DNA of 64,000 bases, from assembly GCA_016223085.1 (NCBI GenBank), contig JACRPS010000010.1:1-64000 (forward strand). The letters are read 5' to 3'. The notes beneath the pieces are model-generated. The model did no database searches, was not told the origin of the DNA, and saw only the letters and a program-made list of their open reading frames with translations. Positions 54,966 through 64,000 of this stretch are shown here, piece after piece (the first letter of the stretch is position 1; the number at the start of each line of letters is the position of its first letter). Both the position numbers and the translations under genes were made by a program. Source of the DNA: Chloroflexota bacterium (lineage in GTDB: Bacteria; Chloroflexota; Anaerolineae; Aggregatilineales; Phototrophicaceae).

Positions 54966-57905
54966 TTACACTGTCGCCACGCGCACCCGGCGTTTGTCAT
55001 TGCTGCGCCGGATGACTTTTTCCACTTCCACCCCAATGAGGATAAACGAGGCCAGCACCAGCGTGATTGCCAGTTCGCCCAACGTTAATGCTTCGGTTTC
55101 AAACGTCGCTTGCAGGAACGGCAGGTAGATGACAGCCAGTTGCAGCAGGAAGGTCGAAAGCACGGCCAGCAGCAGTATCCAGTTCTTGCTGAACCCGATG
55201 CGGAAGAACGACTCGCGGTCACCGCCATGTATTGCCATCACGTGGAAAATCTGCCCCAGTGCCAGCACGGTAAAGGCCATCGTGCGGGGCAGGCGTTCCG
55301 CCTCGCCCAGCAGCCCGCCGCTGACTTCTTCCCGTGATGCCTCGTCATTTTCGTGGCCCAGCAGTTCGGCGCGGCGTTCGTCAACTGTCAGCGCGTCCCA
55401 GTTGGTCGGCACGTGTTCCGCGCCGACGGTCTGCGTCAGTTGCTCGGCAGTCCGGTATTCCAGAGCCAGCGTTGGGCTGAACGGGTCCATGCCATGTGCG
55501 GCGTAACCGAAGACGTACGCGCCGAGCGTGATCGTCGTCAGCAAAATCGAGACCCAGATAATGTGTCGTCCCATGCCGCCCGCGAAAATGCTCTCGGTGA
55601 TCGGTCGCGGCTTGCGGCGCATGACGCCTTTCTCCGCTGGTTCAAAGCCGAGCGCAATGGCAGGCAGACCGTCCGTGACCAGATTAATCCACAGGATTTG
55701 AATCGCCAGCAGCGGTATCTTCAGCCCTACAATCAGCGCCACAAACATCACCAGAATTTCGCCGACGTTGGAACTGAGCAGATACTTGATGAACTTGCGG
55801 ATATTATCGTAGATGGCGCGGCCTTCTTCGACGGCGGCGACAATTGAAGCGAAGTTGTCGTCCGTCAGCACCATTTCCGCCGCGCCCTTGCTCACGTCCG
55901 TGCCAGTGATGCCCATCGCCACGCCGATGTCGGCCTGCTTCAGCGCCGGTGCGTCGTTCACACCGTCGCCGGTCATGGCGACGATCTGGTTCTGCCCCTG
56001 CAGCACGCGCACCAGCCGCAGCTTGTGTTCCGGCGACACGCGCGCGAATGCCGAGGTCGTTTCCAGTGCCTTTAGCACGTCCGTGTCGGACATTGTATCC
56101 AACTGGTTGCCGGTGATTGCCTTCTGGTTCTGCTCCAGGATGCCCAGATCGCGGGCGATAGCCTCGGCTGTCAGCGCATGGTCGCCGGTAATCATGATCG
56201 TCCGGATGCCGGCCTCCTTCGCCACCCGCACCGCTTCTTTCGCTTCTGGCCGCGCCGGGTCAACGATACCCACCAGCCCCAGCATGTGCAGCTCGCGCTC
56301 TACCTGTTCCGGCCTGGGGTCTTCCGGCACGCTGTCCAGTGGACGGTAAGCCACGCCCAGCACGCGCAGACCCCTTGCCGCCATCCGGTTCACCTGATCC
56401 ATCCATTTGTGGCGGCGTTCCGGGGTCAGCGGTTCCGACCCTTCCAGCGTGTGTTCGTGGCTGGCCCACTCAACCAGCCGGTCGGGCGCGCCTTTGGTGA
56501 TGGCAATGTAACCGCTTTCGCAGAACACGTTCTGCGCTTCGAGGTTCTGCACTCGGTGGATGGTGGTCATCGCCTTGCGTTCGCTGCTGAACGGTATTTC
56601 CGCCACCCGCGGGAAGTCTTTCTCCAGATGCGTCCGCGCCCAGCCGACCTTTTGCGCCGCGATCAGCAGCGCGCCTTCGGTCGTGTCGCCGATGATGTTA
56701 TAGCTGCCGTTGTTGCTGCCGTTTTCGAGGTTGGCGTTGGTGGACAGCGCCATCGCAATCAGGAAGCGCGCGACTGCTGGGTCCTGCTGCGCGTTCACCG
56801 GCGTATCATTGACAAAGAACTGACCTTCTGCCGTATAACCGATGCCGCTGACGCTCACATCGTCGTGGCCGGGCAGGGCGAGCAGCGTGGCCGTCATTTC
56901 GTTTTTAGTCAGCGTGCCGGTTTTATCGGAGCAGATCACTGTAACCGAGCCAAGCGCCTCTACCGCCGGCAGCCGCCGGATGAGCGCGTGCCGCCGCACC
57001 ATCCGTGCCGCGCCCAGCGACAGGCTGATGGTGATGAGCGCCGGCAGACCTTCCGGCACGGCAGCAACTGCCAGGCTGATCGCGGTCAGGAACATATCCT
57101 GCACGGGAATGCCGCGAATGACGCCGGCAATAAAGACAATCGCCACGATGATACCGGCGCCAGTCGCCAAGATTTGCCCCAGCCGGTTGATGCGTCGCTG
57201 CAGTGGCGTAATGCCCTGTTCCACCTGGAGCAGCATGGCGGCGATGTTGCCGAGTTCGGTCTTTAGGCCGGTCTGCGTCACAACCATCGCGCCGCGCCCG
57301 TAGTTCACCGCGGTGCCCATAAACACCATGTTGTTGCGGTCGCCAACGGCAATCGGCTTGTCGCTGTTCAGGGTGCGGGTGTTTTTCTCAACCGGCACCG
57401 ATTCGCCTGTGAGGGCGGATTCGTCAATTTGCAGATTGATGCTTTCGATCAGGCGGCCATCCGCCGGGATGCGGTCGCCTTCAGACAGGATTACCACATC
57501 ACCCGGCACCAGGTCTTCCGCGCTGATCTGCTTAATCACACCGCCGCGCCGGACGCGCACCAGTGGCACTTGCAGCGCGCTCAGGGCGGCCAGCGCCTTT
57601 TCCGCCTGGTACTCCTGATAGGTGCCGAGGATGGCGTTCAAAATCACAATCGCCATGATGACGATCACATCGCGGGTATCGCCCAGGAAGGCGGAGATCA
57701 CCGCTGCGACGATCAGGATAATCACCATCAGGTCGGTAAACTGGCCGATAAGGATTTTATACCAGGGTGTGCCGCCTTCGGTCGGCAGCACGTTTTTGCC
57801 ATACTGCTCCTGGCGCTGGCTGACCTCGGCCTCGGTCAGACCATCATGATCGCTTTGAAGCTGTGCCAGCGATTCATCTATCCCCAGCTTATAGAATTCG
57901 GGCAT
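54966..57905 (-). CDS. cation-translocating P-type ATPase (P2A, Ca2+-type)
   Basis: This is a 979-residue pump. The actuator domain has ALTGESVPVEK, the helix-4 binding site reads AVPEGLPALITI (PEGLP, the P2 Ca2+-type form), the phosphorylation site is VICSDKTGTLTKNEMTA, and the hinge is MTGDGVNDAPALKQADIGVAMG. Ten membrane helices are expected. It probably extrudes Ca2+ or Mn2+. ATG 57905 follows GAGGGAG. The promoter upstream carries a palindrome shared with the GntR gene. Confidence 0.94.
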   Translation of the reverse strand: MPEFYKLGIDESLAQLQSDHDGLTEAEVSQRQEQYGKNVLPTEGGTPWYKILIGQFTDLMVIILIVAAVISAFLGDTRDVIVIMAIVILNAILGTYQEYQAEKALAALSALQVPLVRVRRGGVIKQISAEDLVPGDVVILSEGDRIPADGRLIESINLQIDESALTGESVPVEKNTRTLNSDKPIAVGDRNNMVFMGTAVNYGRGAMVVTQTGLKTELGNIAAMLLQVEQGITPLQRRINRLGQILATGAGIIVAIVFIAGVIRGIPVQDMFLTAISLAVAAVPEGLPALITISLSLGAARMVRRHALIRRLPAVEALGSVTVICSDKTGTLTKNEMTATLLALPGHDDVSVSGIGYTAEGQFFVNDTPVNAQQDPAVARFLIAMALSTNANLENGSNNGSYNIIGDTTEGALLIAAQKVGWARTHLEKDFPRVAEIPFSSERKAMTTIHRVQNLEAQNVFCESGYIAITKGAPDRLVEWASHEHTLEGSEPLTPERRHKWMDQVNRMAARGLRVLGVAYRPLDSVPEDPRPEQVERELHMLGLVGIVDPARPEAKEAVRVAKEAGIRTIMITGDHALTAEAIARDLGILEQNQKAITGNQLDTMSDTDVLKALETTSAFARVSPEHKLRLVRVLQGQNQIVAMTGDGVNDAPALKQADIGVAMGITGTDVSKGAAEMVLTDDNFASIVAAVEEGRAIYDNIRKFIKYLLSSNVGEILVMFVALIVGLKIPLLAIQILWINLVTDGLPAIALGFEPAEKGVMRRKPRPITESIFAGGMGRHIIWVSILLTTITLGAYVFGYAAHGMDPFSPTLALEYRTAEQLTQTVGAEHVPTNWDALTVDERRAELLGHENDEASREEVSGGLLGEAERLPRTMAFTVLALGQIFHVMAIHGGDRESFFRIGFSKNWILLLAVLSTFLLQLAVIYLPFLQATFETEALTLGELAITLVLASFILIGVEVEKVIRRSNDKRRVRVATV

Positions 57906-58004
57906 GATGCGGACTCCCTCTGCGTTCGGTACCATCATTCCAGTGTGGCGAGGATGGAACCAGCCATGAGGACGCGGTGCATTATTCCGGTCAACTCGCC
58001 AATC

Positions 58005-58028
58005 ATATTACCTGATTCATCTGATGAA
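58005..58028 (-). promoter_or_regulatory. promoter region with 13-bp palindromic operator upstream of the P-type ATPase
   Basis: TTCATCTGATGAA (58016-58028) is a perfect palindrome with one central base. It lies directly upstream of a minus-strand TAATAT (58005-58010) that fits a -10 box, about 100 bases before the ATPase start. The same 13 bases occur at 63790-63802. The rest of 57906-58248 shows nothing else that I can support. Confidence 0.55.
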
Positions 58029-58248
58029 AACCCCCAAGAATTAGGGGGAGAAACACAGGGAAATTGTCCACCAAAAACAGGTTATTCGCTACGGTTGACT
58101 TTGCCAATACTTGGAATTCTGTAGACTGGTTGCCGTCCATGAACCACTGCCGGGTATGGCGTGCAGGATGATAAGCACCCTTAGCCTAACGCTGTATAAC
58201 GTCAGGCCAAGGAGTGGCGATTCTGGGTAGGATAGGGGAGTGGCAGGA

Positions 58249-58560
58249 TTATTTGAGGACGCGGTAGCGGAGATGAGTGACGCCGGTGTCTGGGGTCACG
58301 CTGGTGATTTCCAGTTCAACCGGTTCGATGCCGAGGCACTCAAACAGGCGGACGCCACTTTCCAGCAGGACTGGCACCAGGTCAATGCCGATTTCGTCGA
58401 GCAGACCCGCCTTGAGACACTGGCGGGTGACATCCGCGCCGCCCACGCCGATCATTTTATCGCCGGCGATGGCTTTTGCGGTCGTCACCGCGCTTTCAAT
58501 ACCATCGGTGACGAAGGTGACGGCGAGCCGGGCTTATCAACCCATTCCTGCGGCGGATGG
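58249..58560 (-). pseudogene. C-terminal remnant of a RibD/dihydrofolate-reductase-like protein
   Basis: The intact part (58249-58488) reads AKAIAGDKMIGVGGADVTRQ, then GLLDEIGIDLVPVLLESGVRLF, the C-terminal half of RibD_C-type reductases. Upstream, THHPPQEWVDKPGSP and FVTDGIESAVT are in different frames; a single missing base between them restores the usual text. The N-terminal half of the family is absent. The gene is therefore truncated and frameshifted. Confidence 0.7.
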
Positions 58561-58713
58561 TGGGTAACGTGAGTCCGACGGTCTTTCTTCATAGCTCAGG
58601 CTCATGCTGGTTTCCCCTCAACTCTGACAGTAATCCATCCTCTCAACCCTGCTGGATGATAAGCACATCCGTTCTATTTAAGCAAGGCTTCGGAGAGGGA
58701 TATAGAGGGGTCT

Positions 58714-59076
58714 TTAAAGCGTGATCGCGTCGTTCGGGCGGCGGTCGTCGTCCTCCGGTGGTTCGATCACTTCCAGCACCTCGCCATCGTCTCGGTGCAG
58801 GTACTCGGCATCCCGTTTGCGCTTCTCTCGGCTAAAACCACGCTTTGGCTTCTCGCCTTCGATCACCTCACCGTCCCATTCGCCTGGTGGCGCGCCGCGA
58901 TTGAGCAGCGCGGGCAGCGCCAGCCACAGCAGCGCCACCACGATCATTGGCAGCAGCCAGCCGCCGTTAAAGTTGTCAAACAGGAAAAATGAACCGCACA
59001 GGAACAGCAGCGGCAGGAAGAAACAGCCGCCCCGCCGCATACCACCATCGCCAACACTGTACCATCCCCAGAACAT
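58714..59076 (-). CDS. small membrane protein with acidic C-terminal tail
   Basis: This is a 120-residue protein. Two hydrophobic segments (about 18-33 and 40-58) are followed by a charged tail ending RRPNDAITL. It is not recognised. It stands alone between a gene remnant and the AT-rich secreted protein. Confidence 0.55.
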   Translation of the reverse strand: MFWGWYSVGDGGMRRGGCFFLPLLFLCGSFFLFDNFNGGWLLPMIVVALLWLALPALLNRGAPPGEWDGEVIEGEKPKRGFSREKRKRDAEYLHRDDGEVLEVIEPPEDDDRRPNDAITL

Positions 59077-59162
59077 CGGCGCTCCGCCTCATCTTATCCA
59101 GCGTTCAGGACTATCGTAGCCTATGGTTATCTGATGAGCGTCGGAATTGCAGGGGAGAATCG

Positions 59163-59191
59163 GTAGGGGCGAACCGCCGGTTCGCCCCTAA
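59163..59191. repeat. TAGGGG-type palindrome, CGAACC core
   Basis: GTAGGGGCGAACC and GGTTCGCCCCTA surround GCC. The core is the same as at 40712-40739. Confidence 0.65.
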
Positions 59192-59233
59192 GTTGTCAAC
59201 TTAATATTCTCTAGCGACTACTCGTATCCGTTG

Positions 59234-59971
59234 TTATGACTGTGGTTCGACTCCGATTTCATATTCCACAGTGGCTTCATCAAAATAGAAGTCCCAAAGA
59301 GCCTCCTTGAGAACTACTATTAGATTTTGTTTATTCTCAGGAACATTTACTCGCACAACGCTTAAGGCGTCTCCTCCTATGGTTATTAATTCCGATAATC
59401 CAAAGTCTTCGTTGATTTCGTTGATCGTTATTTCAGGAGTGAAGTCCCCTTCGCCTTTTATATATACAAGCTCAAGAGGCGACTCAGAGTCTTCGATCAA
59501 ATAGTACTGATCCCGTTTTTCACTGCTGGCACTGCCTGCTATAAGTTGACTAGATGTCAGTGTTTCAGGCTTGATTACTTCTAACGTGTACTCACCTACA
59601 CTGTCTCCTGAACGTCCATCAGAGCGTGTTGCCAGAACCGTAAAATCACCGTCATTCGGAAGCTGAGTAACGAGTACAGCACCACTTACACTGAATTGTC
59701 CACTCGTGTCCGCTATCACGTCATTATCCGAATTTAAGAGAATGATTTCAGGAGAATCCAAATCGCCTAATGAGTCTACAGGTTTCATCTCAATAACAAT
59801 GACGTCGCCTGCCTTTCCCGAAATAAGATAAGGTACTTCAAATGCTCTGTCAGTAATCTCGCCATTTACTAGTTGACCATACTCAAGACGTACATCCTCT
59901 TGTGCTGGTGTAGTCATAAAATTAAACACAAACAGCAGGGAAACTAAAACAAGAGCCTTTCGTACAGACAT
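59234..59971 (-). CDS. secreted beta-sandwich protein (PPC-like), AT-rich
   Basis: This is a 245-residue protein. The signal peptide is hydrophobic and ends near TPAQED. The body has Gly/Asp-rich strands with GKAGDVIVIEM and DGDFTVLATRSD, resembling pre-peptidase C-terminal (PPC) domains, possibly two in tandem. Base composition and codon use (many A/T-ending codons) differ sharply from the neighbours, suggesting acquisition by transfer. No peptidase domain is attached. Confidence 0.65.
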   Translation of the reverse strand: MSVRKALVLVSLLFVFNFMTTPAQEDVRLEYGQLVNGEITDRAFEVPYLISGKAGDVIVIEMKPVDSLGDLDSPEIILLNSDNDVIADTSGQFSVSGAVLVTQLPNDGDFTVLATRSDGRSGDSVGEYTLEVIKPETLTSSQLIAGSASSEKRDQYYLIEDSESPLELVYIKGEGDFTPEITINEINEDFGLSELITIGGDALSVVRVNVPENKQNLIVVLKEALWDFYFDEATVEYEIGVEPQS

Positions 59972-60100
59972 TTTGCTCCTCCAATTTATATGTACTAATT
60001 ATTACTTTAGCATTCCAATTTTGTTTCCGCAAGTACCATATAATACAACAGCGTAGCCATTTGACTACACTGTTGTAATACAGTTAATAATTTTACGCAG

Positions 60101-61171
60101 CTACATCATGCTCTGCATCAGCTTGTCGAGCGCCTCTTTCGGGGGGCGCAGTGTGTCACCCTGCAGGCGAGCCAGCGGCGTGTCCACCACATGGAGTGTA
60201 TCCAGCAACGTTGGGCGCGGCTCTTCGTAGTAGATCAGCCCCGTCAGGAACAACTGCTCCATCCCGACTTTTTCCAGCAGCGCCAGCGCCTGTGCCTTGC
60301 TGCGCGGGTCGTGGTCTGGCCCAACCTTTTGCAGCCGGATGAACGTGCCGTCATGCATCCGTACCAGGATTTCCTGCCCGGCCTCGTAGCTTTCCATTTT
60401 GTCAGGGTCAATGCTGATTTCTTCCCGTTCCGGCACAAACCCTTCAGGAATCAGTTCGATTTCGTGCAGGGGGATTTCGTTGGCCTTGCCGTAGTCGTAG
60501 CTCTTGTTCGAGTTGGGATTGTTGTTAAACGTCACGCATGGGCTGATGATGTCAATCACCGCGGTGCCCCGGTGGGCAAGGGCGGCCTTCAGCAGCGCGC
60601 GCACCTGTTCCGCGTGGCCGCTGAAACTGCGCGCCACAAATGTCGCGCCGCCAACAATCGCTTCCATGCACAGGTCAATCGCCGGGTATTCGTTTTTGCC
60701 GTAGTATTTCAGTTCCTGCCCGGCGTCCGCTGTCGCCGAGAACTGCCCTTTGGTCAGGCCGTACACGCCGTTGTTTTCGATGATGTACACCATCGGTACA
60801 TTGCGGCGCATCATGTGTTTGAACTGGCCGAGGCCGATGCTGCCGGTGTCGCCGTCGCCGCTGACGCCAATCGCCGTCAGTTCATGGTTCGCCAGCGTCG
60901 CGCCGGTGGCAATCGAAGGCATACGCCCATGTATCGCATTAAAAGCGTGCGAGCGCCCCAGAAAATACGCCGGTGTCTTGCTGGAGCAGCCGATGCCGCT
61001 GAGTTTAATCACGTTTTCCTGCTTCAGCCCGACGTCATAAGCGACGCTGATGATCTGGTTGGAGATCGAGTCGTGGCCGCAGCCAGGGCACAGCGTGCTT
61101 TTGTTGCCCTTGTAATCTTCGCGCGTCAGGCCGAGCGTGTTGGTTTTTCCGACCGTCTTATTGGTAGCCAT
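60101..61171 (-). CDS. korB: 2-oxoacid:ferredoxin oxidoreductase, beta subunit
   Basis: This is a 356-residue thiamine-diphosphate-binding subunit. Cys residues in STLCPGCGHDS are typical iron-sulphur or TPP-region ligands, and the TPP motif is GVSGDGDTGSIGLGQF followed by NNGVYGLTKGQ. It works with the alpha subunit to oxidise a 2-oxoacid such as 2-oxoglutarate to acyl-CoA and reduced ferredoxin. ATG 61171, with GAGGGG upstream, starts 2 bases after the alpha-subunit stop. The substrate preference is inferred. Confidence 0.92.
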   Translation of the reverse strand: MATNKTVGKTNTLGLTREDYKGNKSTLCPGCGHDSISNQIISVAYDVGLKQENVIKLSGIGCSSKTPAYFLGRSHAFNAIHGRMPSIATGATLANHELTAIGVSGDGDTGSIGLGQFKHMMRRNVPMVYIIENNGVYGLTKGQFSATADAGQELKYYGKNEYPAIDLCMEAIVGGATFVARSFSGHAEQVRALLKAALAHRGTAVIDIISPCVTFNNNPNSNKSYDYGKANEIPLHEIELIPEGFVPEREEISIDPDKMESYEAGQEILVRMHDGTFIRLQKVGPDHDPRSKAQALALLEKVGMEQLFLTGLIYYEEPRPTLLDTLHVVDTPLARLQGDTLRPPKEALDKLMQSMM

Positions 61172-61173
61172 CG

Positions 61174-63015
61174 TTATTTCCCCTCGTACCGCTTGATATT
61201 GTCGTAAATCCACCGGGGCGTCATCGGCAGGCCATCGCCCAGTGCCAGCGACCGGATGTGGCGGGTATCTCCCGGGATTTCCATTCGCAGCACCTGCGCC
61301 ATCTGGCCGTCAAAGTTGTTTTCGATCACGTAGATGCGTTCATGGTTCAGCACGAAGTCATGCACGTTCGGCGTCAGGGGCAGGGCGCGCAGCCGCAGGT
61401 AGTTCGTTTCGATGCCTTCTGCCGCCAGCCGGTCGCGCACTTCCTGCACCGCCGGGTCGTTCGAGCCGAAGGAGATGAGGCCAATCTGCTTGCCCGCATC
61501 ATAATCCACCACCGGCTGCGGCACGACTTTACGCGCGTTTTCAAACTTGCGGCGCAGCCGTTCCATATTCTGCACCCAGTCCGTGCTGCGTTCGCTGTAG
61601 ATCGCCTGGTCGTTGTGGCCTGTACCGCGCGTGAAGTACGCCGCGCGCGGGTGGTCGGTGCCGGGCAGCGTCCGGTATGAAATGCCATCCTGGTCGTAAT
61701 CGCGGTAGCGATACCATTCACCCTTTTCCGCGATAAACCGTTCCAGCGCCTCCTTGTCCAGCACCTTGCCCCGATTGATCGGTTCGGTCGGGTACTGGAA
61801 TGGCTCGGCCATCCAGTTATTCATGCCCAGGTCGAGATCGCTAAGCACAAACACCGGCGTCTGGAACTGTTCGGCGAGATCAAACGCCCGCCAGCCAAAT
61901 TCGAAACATTCCTCCACACTGCCCGGAATCAGGCAGATGTGGTGGGTGTCGCCGTGTCCCAGGAAGTAGGTGAACAGGATGTCGCCCTGGCTGGTACGTG
62001 TCGGTAGGCCGGTGCTTGGTCCCATGCGTGTTACGTCCCAGACGACAATCGGGATTTCGGCGAAGTAGGCCAGACCGGCAAACTCCGACATCAGGCTGAT
62101 GCCGGGGCCGCTGGTGGCAGTCATCGCCCGCGCGCCGGCCCAGCCTGCGCCAACGATCATACCGATGGCCGCGATTTCATCTTCCGCCTGCACGATGGCG
62201 ACGGTATCCTTGCCGGTCACGGGGTCGCGGCGCAGGTGTTTGTAGTCCAACATCGCATCCACGAGGCTGGTGGACGGGGTGATCGGATACCAGGCGGTCA
62301 CTGTCACACCGCCGAACAGCGCACCCAGCGCCGCCGCTTCGTTACCGGTGATGATGATTTTGCCTTTGGTTTTATCCATCGGCTCGATATGGAAACGGTC
62401 AAGCTTTTGCAGGTTATCAGCCGCCCAGTGGTACGCTGCTTCCACCACCTGATAGTTCATCTGCACCGGCTTTGGCTTGCCGTTAAACTGGTCACTCAAC
62501 GCCTGATGAATCGTCTCCAGCGGGATGTCGTACAGCTTCGCCACCACGCCGACGTAAACCATGTTGCTGACTTGTTCGCGGCGTTCGGTCGGGATGTCAA
62601 ACTGCCGGACGGTATCCTTGACCGGTACTTCGTAATAAATGATGTCCGAACGCGATTTGGTCCAGTTCCATTCCTGCGGCAGAATACACACGCCGCCGGG
62701 CGGCAGGTTAACAATATCCTCAGCAGCGGTCATTTCGTTAAAGGTGACGACGATTTCCACCCGCGACCGCCGGGCCGTATACCCATCCTTGCTGACGCGA
62801 ATGGTGTACCACGTGGGCAGCCCCTTGATGTTCGACGGGAACAGGTTCTTGCCGTTGACCGGGATACCCATCTTAAACAGCGCCCGTACGATGGTGCTGT
62901 TGGAAGTCTGGCTGCCGGAGCCGTTTTTGGTGGCAACCATAAACGAGAAGTCGTTCACAATCCGTTCGCCGGTCTGCTGCATCTGCGACTCGGCAGGTAG
63001 ATCAATAACGCCCAT
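61174..63015 (-). CDS. korA: 2-oxoacid:ferredoxin oxidoreductase, fused gamma-alpha subunit
   Basis: This is a 613-residue subunit. Residues about 20-190 form the gamma domain (FSFMVATKNGSGSQTSNS at its start), and about 205-613 the alpha domain, with WYPITPSTSLVDAML, the TPP-pyrimidine-domain motif AMTATSGPGISLMSEF, and a C-terminal dimer region. Length and fusion are normal for KorA. The gene starts 42 bases after the regulator gene stops, in the same direction. Confidence 0.93.
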   Translation of the reverse strand: MGVIDLPAESQMQQTGERIVNDFSFMVATKNGSGSQTSNSTIVRALFKMGIPVNGKNLFPSNIKGLPTWYTIRVSKDGYTARRSRVEIVVTFNEMTAAEDIVNLPPGGVCILPQEWNWTKSRSDIIYYEVPVKDTVRQFDIPTERREQVSNMVYVGVVAKLYDIPLETIHQALSDQFNGKPKPVQMNYQVVEAAYHWAADNLQKLDRFHIEPMDKTKGKIIITGNEAAALGALFGGVTVTAWYPITPSTSLVDAMLDYKHLRRDPVTGKDTVAIVQAEDEIAAIGMIVGAGWAGARAMTATSGPGISLMSEFAGLAYFAEIPIVVWDVTRMGPSTGLPTRTSQGDILFTYFLGHGDTHHICLIPGSVEECFEFGWRAFDLAEQFQTPVFVLSDLDLGMNNWMAEPFQYPTEPINRGKVLDKEALERFIAEKGEWYRYRDYDQDGISYRTLPGTDHPRAAYFTRGTGHNDQAIYSERSTDWVQNMERLRRKFENARKVVPQPVVDYDAGKQIGLISFGSNDPAVQEVRDRLAAEGIETNYLRLRALPLTPNVHDFVLNHERIYVIENNFDGQMAQVLRMEIPGDTRHIRSLALGDGLPMTPRWIYDNIKRYEGK

Positions 63016-63056
63016 TGTTTTCCCCTTGCGCGGCGTCCGCGCTGCACTCCATGAAC

Positions 63057-63779
63057 CTATTCGGTGACTTCAGACGATAATGCAACCGCGCCGTTCTCCA
63101 TGCCCTGCATTCGCGGCTGGTGACGAAGCAGGCGCGTGTGCTCCATGAACGCTGCCCTGGCCGCGTCGAAATCACCGGCACAAATCGCGTCGAGAATGCG
63201 TTCATGATAATCCCAGACGGTGGTATGGTAAGCGTAATCGGCATAGCGGTTCAGTTCGACCGCTTCATAAGCGTCCCAGTAGGCTTCCAGCAGCCCCAGG
63301 ACAAACGGATTTTCCAGCCGCCTGAAGATGCCCAGGTGGAAGGCGCGGTGTTCTTCGGATGGTATGCGGATCCACTGGCTGCTTAGTTTCACCCGCGCTG
63401 CTACAATCGTCTGCCGCAGGTCGGCGAGGTCATCTGCTGTCAGCCGGGAACACGCTTCGTTCCAGAAGGACACTTCCAGGTGCGTCCGCAAGGCGCTGAA
63501 CTGCTCAAAGAAGTGGAGATCGGTCGCCAACGCGTAAAACAGGCTCAGACGCACCGCCGGGGTAAAGCTGTATTCTTTCAGCCGGGTGCCGGTTTTCGAG
63601 CGTACTTCCACTAACCCTAACGCTCGTGCCACCTCCAGCTGTTCCCGGACCTTGCTCACACTGATGCCCAGGTTGTTCGGGTCCTGCAGTTCGCTGATGG
63701 TTGGCAGACGGTCACCCGGCTGAAAGCCATGTTTGATAATGTAATTCAGGAGATCAGACTCAAGTTCGATGTCGGCCAT
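63057..63779 (-). CDS. GntR-family (FadR/FCD subfamily) transcriptional regulator
   Basis: This is a 240-residue regulator. The N-terminal winged helix has GDRLPTISELQD and ISVSKVREQLEVARALGLVEVR, and the C-terminal FCD helical domain contains RTHLEVSF, FHLGIF and YHERILDAI, with His residues that usually bind a metal and a carboxylate ligand. It precedes korA and probably controls it. A palindrome 11 bases upstream of its start suggests autoregulation. Confidence 0.9.
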   Translation of the reverse strand: MADIELESDLLNYIIKHGFQPGDRLPTISELQDPNNLGISVSKVREQLEVARALGLVEVRSKTGTRLKEYSFTPAVRLSLFYALATDLHFFEQFSALRTHLEVSFWNEACSRLTADDLADLRQTIVAARVKLSSQWIRIPSEEHRAFHLGIFRRLENPFVLGLLEAYWDAYEAVELNRYADYAYHTTVWDYHERILDAICAGDFDAARAAFMEHTRLLRHQPRMQGMENGAVALSSEVTE

Positions 63780-63789
63780 CCGGTTTCAT

Positions 63790-63802
63790 TTCATCTGATG
63801 AA
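63790..63802. promoter_or_regulatory. 13-bp palindromic operator upstream of the GntR gene
   Basis: TTCATCTGATGAA is the same 13 bases as at 58016-58028. It sits downstream of a possible minus-strand -10 (TATGAT, about 63804-63809). The remaining bases to 64000 hold no supported gene. Confidence 0.6.
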
Positions 63803-64000
63803 TCATATTGATTGATGAATAGAGTTTAACACGGATTGGCGTTTCTGTCTATATCATGAGGCGCTGTTTTTATGAGAAATGCACGAACTTTAAGGACAGC
63901 GGTTAGTAGCAGTTGGGGAATAACCAATTAATTGCCCCCGCGCGGCGCTTCGTCGGCGCGGCGGCTTCGCACAACCAGTTAACTATGCACCGCCAGCGCA

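Overview
The window reads as about 64 kb of chromosome from a GC-rich bacterium, most likely a member of the Chloroflexota (Anaerolineae-like). This is inferred from gene content and style. Secreted proteins carry Thr/Pro-rich linkers, a FakA gene is followed by two FakB genes, recG and coaD, an AglEFG/TreS sugar cluster is present, a cytochrome P450 sits alone, and carbon metabolism uses 2-oxoacid:ferredoxin oxidoreductase. No rRNA or phylogenetic marker is present to settle the lineage. Most of the window is ordinary, densely packed chromosome. The accessory-looking parts are the left end (1-1,800), 5.6-6.3 kb, 27.8-28.0 kb and 58-60 kb.

Layout, 0-16 kb: a small acyl-carrier-like protein with an XRE regulator; a probable structured RNA ending in a strong terminator; a NarL-type histidine kinase, a methyltransferase and a class V aminotransferase; a broken DUF4304-like gene beside a small gene, both between copies of an AAG-rich repeat; aspartate kinase behind a structured, terminator-containing leader; two tandem tRNA-Ser genes; a CPBP protease; RlmN overlapping a thioredoxin-reductase-like flavoprotein; an aldo/keto reductase and ribulose-phosphate epimerase. 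16-24 kb: rpmB (59 aa), then fakA, fakB, fakB, recG, coaD and a coiled-coil protein in one direction. 24-34 kb: cytochrome P450 and a formate/nitrite-type channel, divergent around two perfect CRP-type boxes; a two-domain thioredoxin; an S9 peptidase; and a phosphatase, comEC, HAD run.

34-41 kb is a sugar module: a LacI regulator with its own operator, AglE-type binding protein, AglF-type permease, AglG-type permease and trehalose synthase. The AglG-type permease carries an inserted c-type cytochrome-like domain with a CAECH haem motif between its first membrane helix and the rest of the permease. This is the most unusual feature in the window. 41-50 kb holds a subtilase, a GH172/DUF2961 protein, a class I aldolase, a GNAT enzyme, and a corrinoid methyl-transfer set (corrinoid protein, RACo-like activator, homocysteine methyltransferase, DUF1638). 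50-58 kb holds nusB, tatC, a hydrolase, arginase, a phosphodiesterase and a P2A-type cation ATPase. 58-64 kb holds a RibD/DHFR-like gene fragment, an AT-rich secreted protein, and a 2-oxoacid:ferredoxin oxidoreductase pair next to a GntR/FadR regulator.

Two themes cross the window. About a dozen short palindromes with TAGGGGC/GCCCCTA ends sit at gene ends, several of them supplying the stop codon. A 13-bp palindrome occurs exactly twice at promoter positions, upstream of the GntR regulator and of the P-type ATPase, which suggests a shared regulon. All functional calls are from reading motifs in the sequence; no database search was run.
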